A DNA stretch of 64,000 bases from Gordonia soli NBRC 108243 (GTDB lineage Bacteria; Actinomycetota; Actinomycetes; Mycobacteriales; Mycobacteriaceae): NCBI RefSeq assembly GCF_000334455.1, contig NZ_BANX01000023.1:111678-175677 (forward strand), written 5' to 3'. Every line of letters begins with the position of its first letter. The first letter of the stretch is position 1. Both the position numbers and the translations under genes were made by a program. Positions 33,433-42,906 of the stretch are shown here, one piece after another. Under the pieces are notes generated by a model. That model had not been told where the DNA came from. It saw only the letters and a list, made by a program, of their open reading frames with translations, and searched no databases.

Positions 33433-34652
33433 CAGCCGGCCATGCTCAGCTGGTTGAGCGCCCAATCGATGTCGAACCGATCGGCCGGCGCGAACAGGGA
33501 CTCGACCAGAGTCCTTGTCACCGTCCCGGATTCGCATGCCGATACAAAGGCGTTGGCGGTCACGGTCAGCGTCTCCGACGGGTTGTCCGCCAGTACCCGG
33601 GCGATCACGTCGGCGGTGACGTCGGCTGCCCAGAACGCCGGCACCGCATCAGCGCATTCGTCCGACGGGGGTGAGTCACCCTTGAACCAGTGGCCGTCGG
33701 AGTACCAGTAGCAGAAGGTGAGGAGACCACCCTCGATCCGATTGTTCAGGGTCACGTTGGTGACCCACGCCGGCGCGCCACGATAGAGGTCCGGCAGCGA
33801 ACCGCCGGAGAGGTAGGCGTCGGCGAGTTCCCGTGCATCCCAGACGCCTCCCGAGAGGATCGCTCGATCGCCGGGCAGTCGGACGAGTGTCGCGCCGCTG
33901 CGCTGGTTGCCCTCGAACCATCCGGTCGCAGGCAGGATGCGAGGCCCCGAAGGGCTCTGCAGGGCGACGAAGACGGACGAGATCGCGGCCCAACGGGTCC
34001 ACACATCGTGCAGCGGCGGGAAGTCGTCGTCGCCGGAGGTGGGCGACACTCCTCTCGCCGAGTCGATGCGTGCGCGCTCTGCCGCGACCTGCGGGGTCCG
34101 GAGCTGACGACCTTCCTGAAAGGTGTGGGCCGCCAACCACAACGGGAGGCGGCGATCGCCATAGCGCTGGAGATCGGCGCGATACGCCTCGGCGGGGAAC
34201 AGGAACTCCTCGCCGTACGGTTCGTCGCCGTAGTCATAGCTCACCGAGAGCTGGCCCTGCGGCGTCAGGTCGACGAGCAGGCGCAGCCACGGACCGGCCG
34301 GGACGGTGGCGGCGATGTCGCGCTGTTCGGCTAGCAGTGGCCAGACCTCGTCGGGAACCGGGACACGTACAGCCTGGCCGTCCACGTCGAAGGCGAGCCG
34401 GGAGGCCCGATGAGTGGGAGTCAACGCGATCACCGCGCCCAGGTGCCGCCATCCTGCGGGTGCGCGTTGCGCGAGGAGCTGGGCGATCTGCGCGTTCAGC
34501 GCCGACAATCGCTCCGACTGATCCGGAACCGCGGGAGCCGGTGCGGGATCGATGGTGAACGGTACGTCAGGGGTGTCGCTCGCCTGCTCGAAAGCCTGCT
34601 TGAACTGGTCCATGAAGGCACGTTCGTCTCGCCCACCACGTGGTTGGTTCAC
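33420..34652 (-). CDS. Single-module relative of the putative immunity protein
   Basis: The 410-residue protein shares the module of the 728-residue protein: AEAYRADLQRYGDRRLPLWL matches the Y-x2-D/E-L-x2-Y-x(3-4)-P-x-W block, followed by GDRAILSG, an AWVTNV segment and LTFCYWYSDGHWF. Between them is VWTRWAAISSVFVALQ, as in the larger protein. An N-terminal Gln/Asp-rich region of 60 residues is extra. The start is uncertain (GTG 34652 or ATG 34613; neither has a strong ribosome site). It could be an orphan immunity gene left from a lost toxin, or a second partner of the large toxin. Confidence 0.6.
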   Translation of the reverse strand: MNQPRGGRDERAFMDQFKQAFEQASDTPDVPFTIDPAPAPAVPDQSERLSALNAQIAQLLAQRAPAGWRHLGAVIALTPTHRASRLAFDVDGQAVRVPVPDEVWPLLAEQRDIAATVPAGPWLRLLVDLTPQGQLSVSYDYGDEPYGEEFLFPAEAYRADLQRYGDRRLPLWLAAHTFQEGRQLRTPQVAAERARIDSARGVSPTSGDDDFPPLHDVWTRWAAISSVFVALQSPSGPRILPATGWFEGNQRSGATLVRLPGDRAILSGGVWDARELADAYLSGGSLPDLYRGAPAWVTNVTLNNRIEGGLLTFCYWYSDGHWFKGDSPPSDECADAVPAFWAADVTADVIARVLADNPSETLTVTANAFVSACESGTVTRTLVESLFAPADRFDIDWALNQLSMAGCYRE

Positions 34653-34795
34653 GCCGTGAGGCTAGCCATGCCGCGTCGAGGCACGCAACCGGTCGTCCGG
34701 TCGGATGACATCGCGTTGCGGAACGGACCGGCAGCGAACATCATGGACGATGCGTGGGGTCTGTACATGACGGTTTCGATGGTCGAGGGGAAGAC

Positions 34796-35104
34796 ATGTC
34801 CGGTACGACGAGCGTCAACTTCGAACAACTGCGATCGGGTGCGCGAAGCCTCAAATCCGCGTCGGATCGGATCGACGAGATCAAGTCCGAGTTGCAGTCG
34901 GCGTTGGCCGCCGAGGGACAGGCGTGGGGTACCGACAAGCCGGGTTCCACACACAGCGTCGGATACGACGAGCAGACCCAGAAGAACCTCGACGGCGTCG
35001 AGGACCGCTTCGAGGCCACGGCGAGCTACGCAGACGCGATCGAGGGGGCGGCCACCAACTTCTTCAACCGGGAAGACGCCAACTCGCAGACCTACCGGGC
35101 CTGA
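34796..35104 (+). CDS. EspC/WXG-type ESX small substrate
   Basis: The 102-residue two-helix protein has a helix-turn-helix break at Trp44-Gly45-Thr46 in GQAWGTDKPG. The C-terminus has NFFNREDAN, in which Phe89-x3-Glu93 fits the YxxxD/E export signal with Phe for Tyr. This is the pattern of the EspC (PF10824) and WXG100-related type VII target proteins. The ATG has GAGGGG upstream. It is divergent from the immunity-like gene and precedes eccA on the other strand. It may be the export partner of a larger substrate nearby. Confidence 0.75.
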   Translation: MSGTTSVNFEQLRSGARSLKSASDRIDEIKSELQSALAAEGQAWGTDKPGSTHSVGYDEQTQKNLDGVEDRFEATASYADAIEGAATNFFNREDANSQTYRA

Positions 35105-35157
35105 ACGGATCGGACGCCTCAGGGCTCACCTGCCGATGCGAATCCGCAACGGTCGCT

Positions 35158-36930
35158 TCACTGGCGCTGCAGCATGCCGAGAACATTGTCCAGTGCTGAG
35201 TTGACATCGCCGACCTCGATCCGCATCAACGCTTCCTCGTCGAGCTCGTCGATGTCGACTTCGCCTGTGCTGAGCCGGTATTCGCGCTCCTCCTCGGCCG
35301 ACTCGATCACGTTCCGGATGAAACGTCCGTTACCCGCCAGGTCGATCGCCCGCCGCACCTGACCGCTCTGATCGGCCTGGGTCGATTCGTACAGCGGTGT
35401 CATCCGGCTGACGAGGGCGTCGTATGCCGCGTCGGAGATCACCGAATCGCGACGCTTCGCCATCAGTCTCCCGATGGCGGCCAGCTCGTCGGGAGCGTAC
35501 GAATCGAATCGCACGCGCTTGGAGAAGCGGGACGCGAGGCCGTCGTTGGAGGCCAGGAAACGATCGATCTCGCCGTCGTACCCTGCGATGATCACGACCA
35601 GCCGATCGCGATCGTTTTCCATCCGCGCGAGCAACGTGTCGACGGCCTCGCGGCCGAACGCATCGCCGCCGGACAGTCCGGATTGGATCAGCGTGTAGGC
35701 CTCGTCGACGAACAGGACGCCGTCCATTGCCCGGTCGATGAGAGCGCCGGTCTTGATGGCCGTCGAGCCGAGGTGCTCGCCGACGAAATCACGCCGACTC
35801 GCCTCGACGACGGCATCGGTCTTGAGAATCCCCAGGCCGCAATAGATCTTGGCCACCACGCGTGCGATGGTGGTCTTGCCGGTACCGGGCGGCCCGGTGA
35901 AGGCGAGATGCTGGCTGCGCGCGGCGCTGGACAGCCCGCGATCGGCGCGGACCTTGGCGAGCGCTGCCGCCGACTGGAGCTTGGCGACCTGCTCCTTGAC
36001 CGACTCGAGGCCGATCTGCTGGGCGAGTTCGGCGCGTGCCTCGTCGAGGAGAGCCGTGTTGCTCTCCTCGTCGACCGGAGCCGTCTTCGGCACCGACTCC
36101 GGATCCCATTTGTCGGTCCGCGAGTCGATCTCCTCGCGGGTCACCACCTGGATACGGAACTTGGGATCGTTCAACGCCTTTGCGTTGTCCGTGAAGTCGG
36201 GTTGGAGCGAATAGACGGTCTCGAACACCGCCCGGGCCTCCGACTCCTTGCCCATCTCACGCAGGCAGAGGCCACGCGTGTACATGGCCGCGGTGGCCGC
36301 CGCGGGTATCGGCCCCTCCTCTGCAGCTTCGAGGCGTTTGACGGCCTCTCCGAACAGGCCGAGCTGGGCGCAGGCGGTACCGACCATGACGTTGCCCGCT
36401 GCGAGCATGTACTCGTCCGACCAGCCGGTCGTGGATCGCAAGGAGGTCAACACATCCGGCCACCGCTTGGTCCGGAAGTGGAGCAGACCCCGCGCGTACG
36501 CGACGATCGGTGGCACCCCGGCGGCATCGACAGAGTCCAGCGCCAGCTCCGCGCCGGCGTGGTCTCCCTCGGCGATCATGCTGCACGCGTAGGCGGCTGC
36601 GGCCTCGACCGGATCGGAGACGGGGTAGTCGATGTAGAGGCCGGTCGGAACCCGGCCGAACAGGGTGCGCGGTGGCAGACCGAGACGACGCTGCTCGGTG
36701 AACAGCATGTCGCGATATTTGTAGATGTTGAACAGCACCTCGGACGAGTTGTCGCCGGTCGCCAAGCGGCCGAGCCACGCGTCGGCCATCATGGGTGCGA
36801 ACTCCGTGGCGCGCTTGAACGCCAGAGACGCGTACCGCTGGTCGCGTGTCGTCTCCTGGCCGTCGACCGGGATGCCCCAGGCGAGCACGCCGGCATCGAA
36901 AACGCGTCGCGCCTGCATGATGTCAGCCAT
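35158..36930 (-). CDS. eccA: ESX AAA+ ATPase EccA
   Basis: In this 590-residue protein, residues about 1-290 are TPR-like helical repeats. Residues about 310-590 are a CbbX-type AAA+ domain with Walker A GPPGTGKTT (Lys352), Walker B VLFVDEAY and sensor/arginine-finger segments (NDGLASRFSKRVRFD). EccA is the cytosolic ATPase that works with EspG to prepare PE/PPE and Esp substrates, and it is absent from ESX-4 systems. The next gene downstream in the operon sense is none; the EspI-like gene is 8 bp upstream on the same strand, so the two are cotranscribed. Confidence 0.93.
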   Translation of the reverse strand: MADIMQARRVFDAGVLAWGIPVDGQETTRDQRYASLAFKRATEFAPMMADAWLGRLATGDNSSEVLFNIYKYRDMLFTEQRRLGLPPRTLFGRVPTGLYIDYPVSDPVEAAAAYACSMIAEGDHAGAELALDSVDAAGVPPIVAYARGLLHFRTKRWPDVLTSLRSTTGWSDEYMLAAGNVMVGTACAQLGLFGEAVKRLEAAEEGPIPAAATAAMYTRGLCLREMGKESEARAVFETVYSLQPDFTDNAKALNDPKFRIQVVTREEIDSRTDKWDPESVPKTAPVDEESNTALLDEARAELAQQIGLESVKEQVAKLQSAAALAKVRADRGLSSAARSQHLAFTGPPGTGKTTIARVVAKIYCGLGILKTDAVVEASRRDFVGEHLGSTAIKTGALIDRAMDGVLFVDEAYTLIQSGLSGGDAFGREAVDTLLARMENDRDRLVVIIAGYDGEIDRFLASNDGLASRFSKRVRFDSYAPDELAAIGRLMAKRRDSVISDAAYDALVSRMTPLYESTQADQSGQVRRAIDLAGNGRFIRNVIESAEEEREYRLSTGEVDIDELDEEALMRIEVGDVNSALDNVLGMLQRQ

Positions 36931-36938
36931 CGTCGCCT

Positions 36939-38648
36939 CTACTGGTTCGGCTGGTCGGTGGTGATCGCGAAGTCCTCGGCCACGGTCGCGGCGAGTTCGA
37001 CGAAGGACCGACGGGTCAGCCGGTCCATCAACGCGAGGTCGACCTCGGCACCCTCGGCCAGGTGGTCGTCGTACGGAACCACCTGGACCGCGCGGGTGCG
37101 GGCGAGGAAGTGCTGTGCCAACTGCTCGATGTCGATGTTCGCACCGCCGCGACGGGGCGCCGTCAGGACGACGACGGCGCGAGAGACAAGGTGGCCGTAG
37201 CCGTGAGCCTCGAGCCAGTCCAGCGTCGCGCTGGCGCTGCGGGCGCCGTCGAGTGCGACCGTCGACACCAGGATCAACGACTGGGCGAGGTCGAGAACGC
37301 CGTCCATGGCCGAATGGGACAGACCGGTACCGCAGTCGGTGAGGATGATGTTGTAGTACCGCTGCAGGATTCGCATGACGCTGCGGTAGTCCTGCTCGCC
37401 GAAGGTCTCGGCGGTGGCCGGATCACGCTCGGAGGCGAGGACTTCGAGTCGGCTGGTGGCCTGCGAGGTGTGCCTGCGGATGTCGGAATACCGGAAGATG
37501 GAATCGTCGAGCAACACGTCACGGACCGTCGATGCCGTCTGCAACCGGACTCGTTGCGAGAGTGTGCCGAGATCGGGATTGGCATCCACCGCGATCACCC
37601 GATCACCCCGGAGATCGGCGAAGGTGGAGCCGAGACCGACTGTGGTGGTGGTCTTCCCGACACCACCTTTCAACGACAGCACCGCGATCCGGAAATCGCC
37701 GCGGACCGGTGCGTTCAACTGCCGGACGAGCTCGTCGTAGTAGACGGTCTTCTGCGACTCGCCCGGGTTGATCACGCCACCGGAGATGCGATGTACGGTG
37801 CGGCGCCAGCCCGCCTGCGGTGCGCGACGCGCCTTGCGGACGAGAGCTGCCGAGTCGAGTGTGTTGCCCGGCTGCGGAGGACCGAAACCCGGTGGGCCGA
37901 ACTGAGGACGTCCGGGCCCGGGGCCGAAGTGCTGGTTGGGAGCGTCGGGCCGCTGACCGGGGTGGGGGCCAGGGGCCGGATAGCGACCCGGCGGCGGACC
38001 GCCCTGCGGGTATCCCTGGGGTGGGTACTGCTGCGGGGGATACTGCTGCGCGGGATATTGCTGGGGCGGAGGGTAGTTGGCCGGCGGCGGCCCGGGCGGG
38101 AACTGTCCCGGTGGCGACTGCGGCGGTGCGAACGGGCGCGGCGGATAGGGCGGCTGACCCGGTGGAGGGCCCTGGACCGGTTGCGACGGGGGCGAACCCG
38201 GGTCGGCGAAACCGGACGCCGGGGTGTCGAGCTCGTCATCGGTGTCCGAGTGCCGACCGGCGGTCTCCGGGACCGATGGCGACGACTGCTCGTCCGCCGG
38301 CGTCTGCGGCGGGGCGGATGCGCCACCGAGGGGAGACGGCGGTACCCCGGCTCCGGGGTAGCCGACGGGGGTGATCAGCTCGGTCGGGTTCTCGGCAGCC
38401 CGGTGACCGCCGGACGGAGGTGCGGCCTCGACGTCAGGTGGGGACGTGACGTCCGGCCGCCCAGGCACCACGTGGAGCGGGCGACGCCCGGTTTCGGGAC
38501 GCCCGGTTTCGGAAGGCGCGCGGCTCTCGTCCTGTTCCGGGCGCCGTGACGACTCGTCCGGCTCGTCACCTGCACTCGGCGCCGACGGGACATTGCCCCC
38601 CGCGAGCCACGGCGGGGTGGCCGGCAATCGGTTCTTGTCAAACGTCAC
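36939..38648 (-). CDS. EspI-like Pro-rich MinD/ParA-type ATPase
   Basis: In this 569-residue protein, residues 1-270 are a Pro/Gly/Gln-rich, disordered domain containing QYPPQQYPPQ-type repeats. The C-terminal half is a deviant-Walker ATPase with LKGGVGKTTTTVGLG (Lys327 and Lys332), DANPDLGTL and NIILTDCGTGLSHSAM. This matches EspI (Rv3876) and related ESX ATPases. EspI regulates ESX-1 secretion when ATP is low in M. tuberculosis. Divergent from the plus-strand substrate operon, with about 180 bp between starts. Confidence 0.82.
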   Translation of the reverse strand: MTFDKNRLPATPPWLAGGNVPSAPSAGDEPDESSRRPEQDESRAPSETGRPETGRRPLHVVPGRPDVTSPPDVEAAPPSGGHRAAENPTELITPVGYPGAGVPPSPLGGASAPPQTPADEQSSPSVPETAGRHSDTDDELDTPASGFADPGSPPSQPVQGPPPGQPPYPPRPFAPPQSPPGQFPPGPPPANYPPPQQYPAQQYPPQQYPPQGYPQGGPPPGRYPAPGPHPGQRPDAPNQHFGPGPGRPQFGPPGFGPPQPGNTLDSAALVRKARRAPQAGWRRTVHRISGGVINPGESQKTVYYDELVRQLNAPVRGDFRIAVLSLKGGVGKTTTTVGLGSTFADLRGDRVIAVDANPDLGTLSQRVRLQTASTVRDVLLDDSIFRYSDIRRHTSQATSRLEVLASERDPATAETFGEQDYRSVMRILQRYYNIILTDCGTGLSHSAMDGVLDLAQSLILVSTVALDGARSASATLDWLEAHGYGHLVSRAVVVLTAPRRGGANIDIEQLAQHFLARTRAVQVVPYDDHLAEGAEVDLALMDRLTRRSFVELAATVAEDFAITTDQPNQ

Positions 38649-38827
38649 GGCTGTCCTCGCATCTCCCCTGTCTACGAACCAGACCCTACAACTGTGCCCG
38701 ACGTGGGGCTCAATGGCGATTCCGCTGGTCGAACGACGGACCCGATGCTACGACGCACCTACCATTGCGCGGTAACGATGTGCGAGCATCGCGGTCGACC
38801 GACTGGTGACCGCTGGAGGGGGACGAG

Positions 38828-39142
38828 GTGACGACTGCTGCCAGCAGGGACGGCGCATTGAAGGTGGTCACGACCGAACAAGGACTGCCGACGTCGTTGA
38901 CTATCGACGACTCCCAGCTCCGTCGGGATCCCGCGATCCTGGCCAGGGACGTCCTGAAACTGTGCCGTCAGGCTGCGCAGCGTGCCGGTCTGGAACGACG
39001 CGCGCAGATGGTCGCAGACGGGGTTCCCACGCATGTCATCGATCTGTTCGGACTGCCGACCCCGGAGGACGTCGCGCGCGAGGAGATCGTCGGCGAAGTC
39101 GAGGACGACTACGAGACCGGCAGCTGGATGAGGTCGTCATGA
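38828..39142 (+). CDS. YbaB/EbfC-like ESX-associated protein
   Basis: The 104-residue protein has a beta-strand pair (LKVVTTEQGLPTSLTIDDSQL) followed by a helix with RDPAILARDVLKLCRQAAQRAG, the layout of YbaB-fold proteins such as EspL (Rv3880c). The acidic C-terminus is probably flexible. ATGA overlap with the next gene, a second YbaB-like protein, suggests a heterodimer. It is the first gene of the plus-strand substrate operon. Confidence 0.6.
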   Translation: MTTAASRDGALKVVTTEQGLPTSLTIDDSQLRRDPAILARDVLKLCRQAAQRAGLERRAQMVADGVPTHVIDLFGLPTPEDVAREEIVGEVEDDYETGSWMRSS

Positions 39143-39495
39143 GTTGGGCGATGGACGAGCTGGAAGCCCGTGCGCGGCGGCAGCTCGACAAGCTGTCCGA
39201 TGTCAACGAAAGACTCAGCGGGATTCGGGTGTCGGAGACCTCACCTGACGGGGAGGTCACGGCCGAGGTCGACGGGAACGGCGCGCTGGTCGACCTCACC
39301 TTTTCCGATCGGCTCTCCCGGTTGTCCGGCAAGCAGGTCTCGCAACTGGTGATCGCAACCGCCAATGTGGCGTGTCAGAAAGCCTTCACCGAGCGCGCAC
39401 GAATTCTCCAAGAATTCACCGAGGAATTCGCCGGCTTGGTCGCGCCGCCCGGAACCGGCCACAACCACTCTGCGGCGGAAGGCGCTGAGGGGTAA
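39139..39495 (+). CDS. YbaB/EbfC-family protein (EspL-like)
   Basis: The 118-residue protein has a long N-terminal helix (MDELEARARRQLDKLSDVNERLSGI), then the two YbaB strands (VTAEVDGNGALVDLTFSDRL) and a C-terminal helix (SQLVIATANVACQKAFTERARILQEF). YbaB proteins bind DNA as dimers; in ESX loci EspL is needed for stability of EspA/EspC-type substrates. It is coupled to the preceding gene. Confidence 0.75.
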   Translation: MSWAMDELEARARRQLDKLSDVNERLSGIRVSETSPDGEVTAEVDGNGALVDLTFSDRLSRLSGKQVSQLVIATANVACQKAFTERARILQEFTEEFAGLVAPPGTGHNHSAAEGAEG

Positions 39496-39662
39496 GGTCA
39501 TCTCTCGGCAACGCACCGGGATGGTGATCCGGGTTCGTGGGGATCGCGAAGCCGTCCCGTGGTTGACAATCCGTGTCGCTCGTTCGAATGACAGCCCGAG
39601 CGATGTGGTCGAATCGTGGGATACGGTTCGGTTCGGTCAGGCCATGAACGAACGGGGGCTTC

Positions 39663-39980
39663 ATGAGTAACGTTGTTGCAGATGCAGCCGGGATCTCGGC
39701 ATACGGAAGTACCGAGGCGGCGGTTGCAGCTCAGATCGCAAGTGCGGGCGGGATCAATGTCGCGGCGGTCGCCGGGATCTTGACCCCTGTGTTCGGGGCC
39801 CTCGGCACCGAACATCTGATCGCGACCTTGATCGCGATGTCGACCAATCTGTTCGAGACGGGTCAGGTCTCCGCAGTGCACGCCGGTCAGGCGGCAGCCG
39901 CATACGGATCCGCCGCTGCCTACACCGCAACCGACCTCGGCGACGCGGCCGAGTTCGGCGCCATCGGCCTCAACCTCTGA
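39663..39980 (+). CDS. ESX small substrate (EspC/EspF/PE-like) with YxxxD signal
   Basis: The 105-residue Ala-rich two-helix protein has a break around GGINVAAVAGILTPVFGALG. The C-terminal export motif is Tyr87-T-A-T-Asp91, followed by DAAEFGAIGLNL. It precedes a larger substrate by 29 bp, as EspC precedes EspA or EspF follows EspE, so the two probably form a co-secreted pair. A 167-bp gap upstream contains a TTGACA hexamer at 39563 and may hold a promoter. Confidence 0.7.
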   Translation: MSNVVADAAGISAYGSTEAAVAAQIASAGGINVAAVAGILTPVFGALGTEHLIATLIAMSTNLFETGQVSAVHAGQAAAAYGSAAAYTATDLGDAAEFGAIGLNL

Positions 39981-40009
39981 CGTGGTCGCTCCGCACGTAG
40001 CGCATCCCG

Positions 40010-41383
40010 ATGTCTGAATCCGGTAGCCCTCCGTTCGAGAGCACCAATTCGCTGGTGCCCGCACCGATCGACCAATCGTTGATCGACATGCTCCAGAACT
40101 CGCCCCTGGGGCCGATCCTGGACACGCCGGTCAGCCAGGTGCTGGATCGGATGAACCTGCCACCGTTGCCGCAGCCGCCACCGCCGATGCCGCCTATGCC
40201 CGGATTGCCGCCTTTTCCGGCAATCAACATCGAGGATCTGTTCAAACCGCTTGCGGATCTGGCCAATTCGCTGGGCAGCGGCAACCTCGCGGCGAGTGGG
40301 TTCGATCCCACCCAACTCTTCAGCGGTCTGTCGCAGATCATGCAGATGAGCATCCAGATGGCCACAGGTGCGCTCAGCGCCGCGGACCAGATGTGGCAGG
40401 GCCAGGCAGCGACTGCGAACACGGCGAAGTCGACGACGGTCGCGGCCGAGGGGGCGGCAGTCGGTGCGAAGTCCGCCGACATCGCACTCAACACCCAGAT
40501 CGGTGCGGGCGTGGTGATGACCGGTAATACCGCAATGGAAGCGGTGATCGCCAAGTTCATCGCGTCGGCCAGTGCCGCCATGGCCGGCATCTGGACCCCC
40601 ATCGGGCAAGGCGCCCTGATCGCTGCCGCGACAACCGCATTGGCGGAGGCGATCACGGTGATCACCGACACCAAGGCCGCCCTCGCGCCGGAGACGGTGA
40701 AGCAAGGTGTCAACGGTCAACAGATCCCGATCACGGGCGCGCCGACCAGTCCGTCGCCGTTCGGTGTCGCCACGCAGGTCCTGCAGGCAGTCGGCCAGCC
40801 GCTCAGCAGCTTTGCCGGGCAGGGGCTCTCGATGATGGGGACGATGACCAAGCAGCTCACCGCGGCTGCCGGCAACACGCCGGGCGCACATCACGGCTCG
40901 AAGGATTCGCCTGCGATCGGCCCCGGCGCTCACGGAGGCGCGCACGGCGGCAAGGGCGACGCCAAACACAGTGGTGGCGGCGGCGCCAAGGGCGGTGGCG
41001 GCGGAGGAGCCGGCGGCGGTGGAGGCGGAGGTTTCGGCGGCTCGTCGACTCCGTTGCAACCACGATCTGCGGTCGCAGGTCTCAATGTGGCCTCGGCGGA
41101 ACCCACGTCCGCTTCGTCGCCGCAGTCCTCCGGAAACGGTGGACGCGCGACCTCGACGTCGAGTGGCGGCATGATGCCGATGGGCGCGGGAGCCGCCGGA
41201 GCTGCCGGGGCCGCGCGTGGTGCCGGCATCGACGACGGACACGGATCACCGGACTTCCTGGTCACCGCCGACCACGGAAGCGAAGTCGTCGGGGAGATGC
41301 CGGGGACGGCTCCGGCCGTTCTCGGCGAGGACACACGGGTGACGTCGGATGGCGATCCACCGGACGTGGACCTGCGGCTCTGA
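40010..41383 (+). CDS. EspA/EspE-like ESX substrate with Gly-rich linker
   Basis: In this 457-residue protein, residues about 45-72 are Pro-rich. A helical central part (90-235) contains a WxG turn in DQMWQGQAA and a hydrophobic helix pair (GVVMTGNTAMEAVIAKFIAS, WTPIGQGALIAAATTALAEA), the arrangement of EspA/EspE-type ESX-1 substrates. Residues about 290-350 are His/Lys/Gly-rich with long Gly runs. The acidic C-terminal tail ends in DVDLRL. There is no signal peptide, as expected for a type VII substrate. Assignment to EspA or EspE specifically is not secure. Confidence 0.6.
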   Translation: MSESGSPPFESTNSLVPAPIDQSLIDMLQNSPLGPILDTPVSQVLDRMNLPPLPQPPPPMPPMPGLPPFPAINIEDLFKPLADLANSLGSGNLAASGFDPTQLFSGLSQIMQMSIQMATGALSAADQMWQGQAATANTAKSTTVAAEGAAVGAKSADIALNTQIGAGVVMTGNTAMEAVIAKFIASASAAMAGIWTPIGQGALIAAATTALAEAITVITDTKAALAPETVKQGVNGQQIPITGAPTSPSPFGVATQVLQAVGQPLSSFAGQGLSMMGTMTKQLTAAAGNTPGAHHGSKDSPAIGPGAHGGAHGGKGDAKHSGGGGAKGGGGGGAGGGGGGGFGGSSTPLQPRSAVAGLNVASAEPTSASSPQSSGNGGRATSTSSGGMMPMGAGAAGAAGAARGAGIDDGHGSPDFLVTADHGSEVVGEMPGTAPAVLGEDTRVTSDGDPPDVDLRL

Positions 41384-41467
41384 CTCATCCGTTCGGCGGA
41401 CAACAGCGTGACACGACGGCCACGACACGAAACGATCGACGTCAACGACACCACGGAGGGCACGACG

Positions 41468-41773
41468 ATGAGTGAGAACCAGCTATCGGTCGAACCGGGC
41501 GAACTGCGTTCGTCGGCAGCTAAACTCGATGCACTGGCACATCGGCTCGAGACGACCCTGGCCAACCAGTCGCACAATCTCACGGTGACCGCCTCGGGCA
41601 CCGATGAGGTGTCGGTGCGGGCTGCGGACAGCTTCAATGCAGTCGCCGGCGACTTCACCGCCGACGGCGGCCAGGCGGCGCAGGAACTGCGCAAGATCGC
41701 GGCGGTGCTGCGCCTGCAGGCCGCCAACTACGGGCGCGCCGAGGATTCGAACACGGAGACGTTCCTCGCCTGA
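41468..41773 (+). CDS. PE-family-like protein
   Basis: The 101-residue protein has the PE layout: an N-terminal helix (LSVEPGELRSSAAKLDALAHRLE), a turn with the characteristic GTDEVSVRAADSFN, and a second helix ending in Tyr88-G-R-A-Glu92 (YxxxE), the general type VII export signal. ATG 41468 has a GGAGGG site at 41455. It lies 35 bp before the PPE gene, as PE genes usually do, so the two products should pair and use EspG. Confidence 0.85.
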   Translation: MSENQLSVEPGELRSSAAKLDALAHRLETTLANQSHNLTVTASGTDEVSVRAADSFNAVAGDFTADGGQAAQELRKIAAVLRLQAANYGRAEDSNTETFLA

Positions 41774-41808
41774 GGACGCAGCCGGACGAACGGGTTGGGG
41801 AGTAGGAC

Positions 41809-42906
41809 ATGATCGTCGGTTTCACCGGTGTCATCTGGGAGGCGCGAACCGCTGAGCGGCTCGCGCATGACCTGCATGACGGCCGGGGGCCCGTGCAACT
41901 GGCCGAGAGTGGTTTGGCCTGGGGCACTGTGGCCGCCGAGATCGCCGAGGTCGGTGTCGAGTACGGCAAGATCCTGGCCGGCCTGGGTGTGCACTGGGAC
42001 TCGCCGACCTACAACCACGCGTTCGAGAAGCTCACCCAGCTGGTGCCCTGGTTCGCCGATGCCGCCGGTCACGCCGTGCAGACTGCGGCACGCGCCGAAC
42101 AGCAGGCGGCGGCGACCACGGTTGCGCTGACCGCGATGCCCAATCCGATTGAGATCCAGGCGACCAAGGATGTGAGCGAGGCGCTGTCGAAGGTGCACAT
42201 CGCCGCCGGTTCGCCGCTCGTCGCGGCGGCCGCCAACACCGAACGCGCGCAGCAGGATCAGATGCAGCGAGCCTCTCGGGTGATGGAGAGTTACGAGCGG
42301 GCCACCACGCCGGTGTCGACGCCGTGGAAGCACGCTGCTCCACCGAAGATCGTCTCGCCGGCCGCACTGCGCGCGGAGGAGGCAGCAGCGAAGGAAGCAG
42401 CGGAGAAGGCTGCTGCCAAGCCCGGCGGTTCCACCGGTGCATCGGCGGGAATGGTCCCGATGACCGGGCTCGGCGGTTTCGGCGGCGCTGTGGCGCCGCG
42501 TGAGAAGTCGAAGTACGCGACCACCGGCCTCGCCGGTGTGTCACAACAGCCCTCGGTGGTCAGCAACGGAGTAGTCGAGCCGACGCGACCGTCGACGACC
42601 ATCCCGATGGCACCGGCCGCAGGCGCGGCCGGAGCCGCCGCGGGGGCGCATGGTGACGACGAGGCGCCTCGCCGGCGCACCGAGCCGACGGCGAGTGGAG
42701 CGTCGGCCAGTGACGTGAACCTCCCCGCAGGATGGGTGGAGGCCGGTCAGCAGGACTCCGAGGTCACCTGGGCCGACGTGGCGGGTCGTTACGGCTCCAC
42801 TCCGGGCGAACCGGCCATGCTCGCCGGCGAGGGTGTGCTCAACCTCGACGCCGACCGCGTCGTCCCGGCTGTGCTCGGTGCTCCAGACCGGGACGGCGGA
42901 TCATGA
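41809..42906 (+). CDS. PPE-family protein
   Basis: In this 365-residue protein, residues 1-175 match a PPE domain (VIWEARTAERLAHDLHDGRGPVQLAESGLAWGTVAAEIAEVGVEYGKILAGLGVHWDS). The usual WxG turn is Trp-Asp-Ser. Residues 176-300 are Ala/Pro/Gly-rich, and the C-terminal 65 residues form an acidic tail (DVNLPAGWVEAGQQDSEVTWADVAGRYGS). It would dimerise with the preceding PE protein and be escorted by EspG, encoded next with an ATGA overlap. This PE-PPE-EspG-EsxB-EsxA order recalls ESX-1 and ESX-3 cores. Confidence 0.85.
   Translation: MIVGFTGVIWEARTAERLAHDLHDGRGPVQLAESGLAWGTVAAEIAEVGVEYGKILAGLGVHWDSPTYNHAFEKLTQLVPWFADAAGHAVQTAARAEQQAAATTVALTAMPNPIEIQATKDVSEALSKVHIAAGSPLVAAAANTERAQQDQMQRASRVMESYERATTPVSTPWKHAAPPKIVSPAALRAEEAAAKEAAEKAAAKPGGSTGASAGMVPMTGLGGFGGAVAPREKSKYATTGLAGVSQQPSVVSNGVVEPTRPSTTIPMAPAAGAAGAAAGAHGDDEAPRRRTEPTASGASASDVNLPAGWVEAGQQDSEVTWADVAGRYGSTPGEPAMLAGEGVLNLDADRVVPAVLGAPDRDGGS

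Noticed and set aside
40920..41060. CRISPR or VNTR repeat in the Gly-rich region
   Set aside because: It is a run of GGC/GGA codons in a coding linker of the EspA/E-like protein, with no spacer structure.
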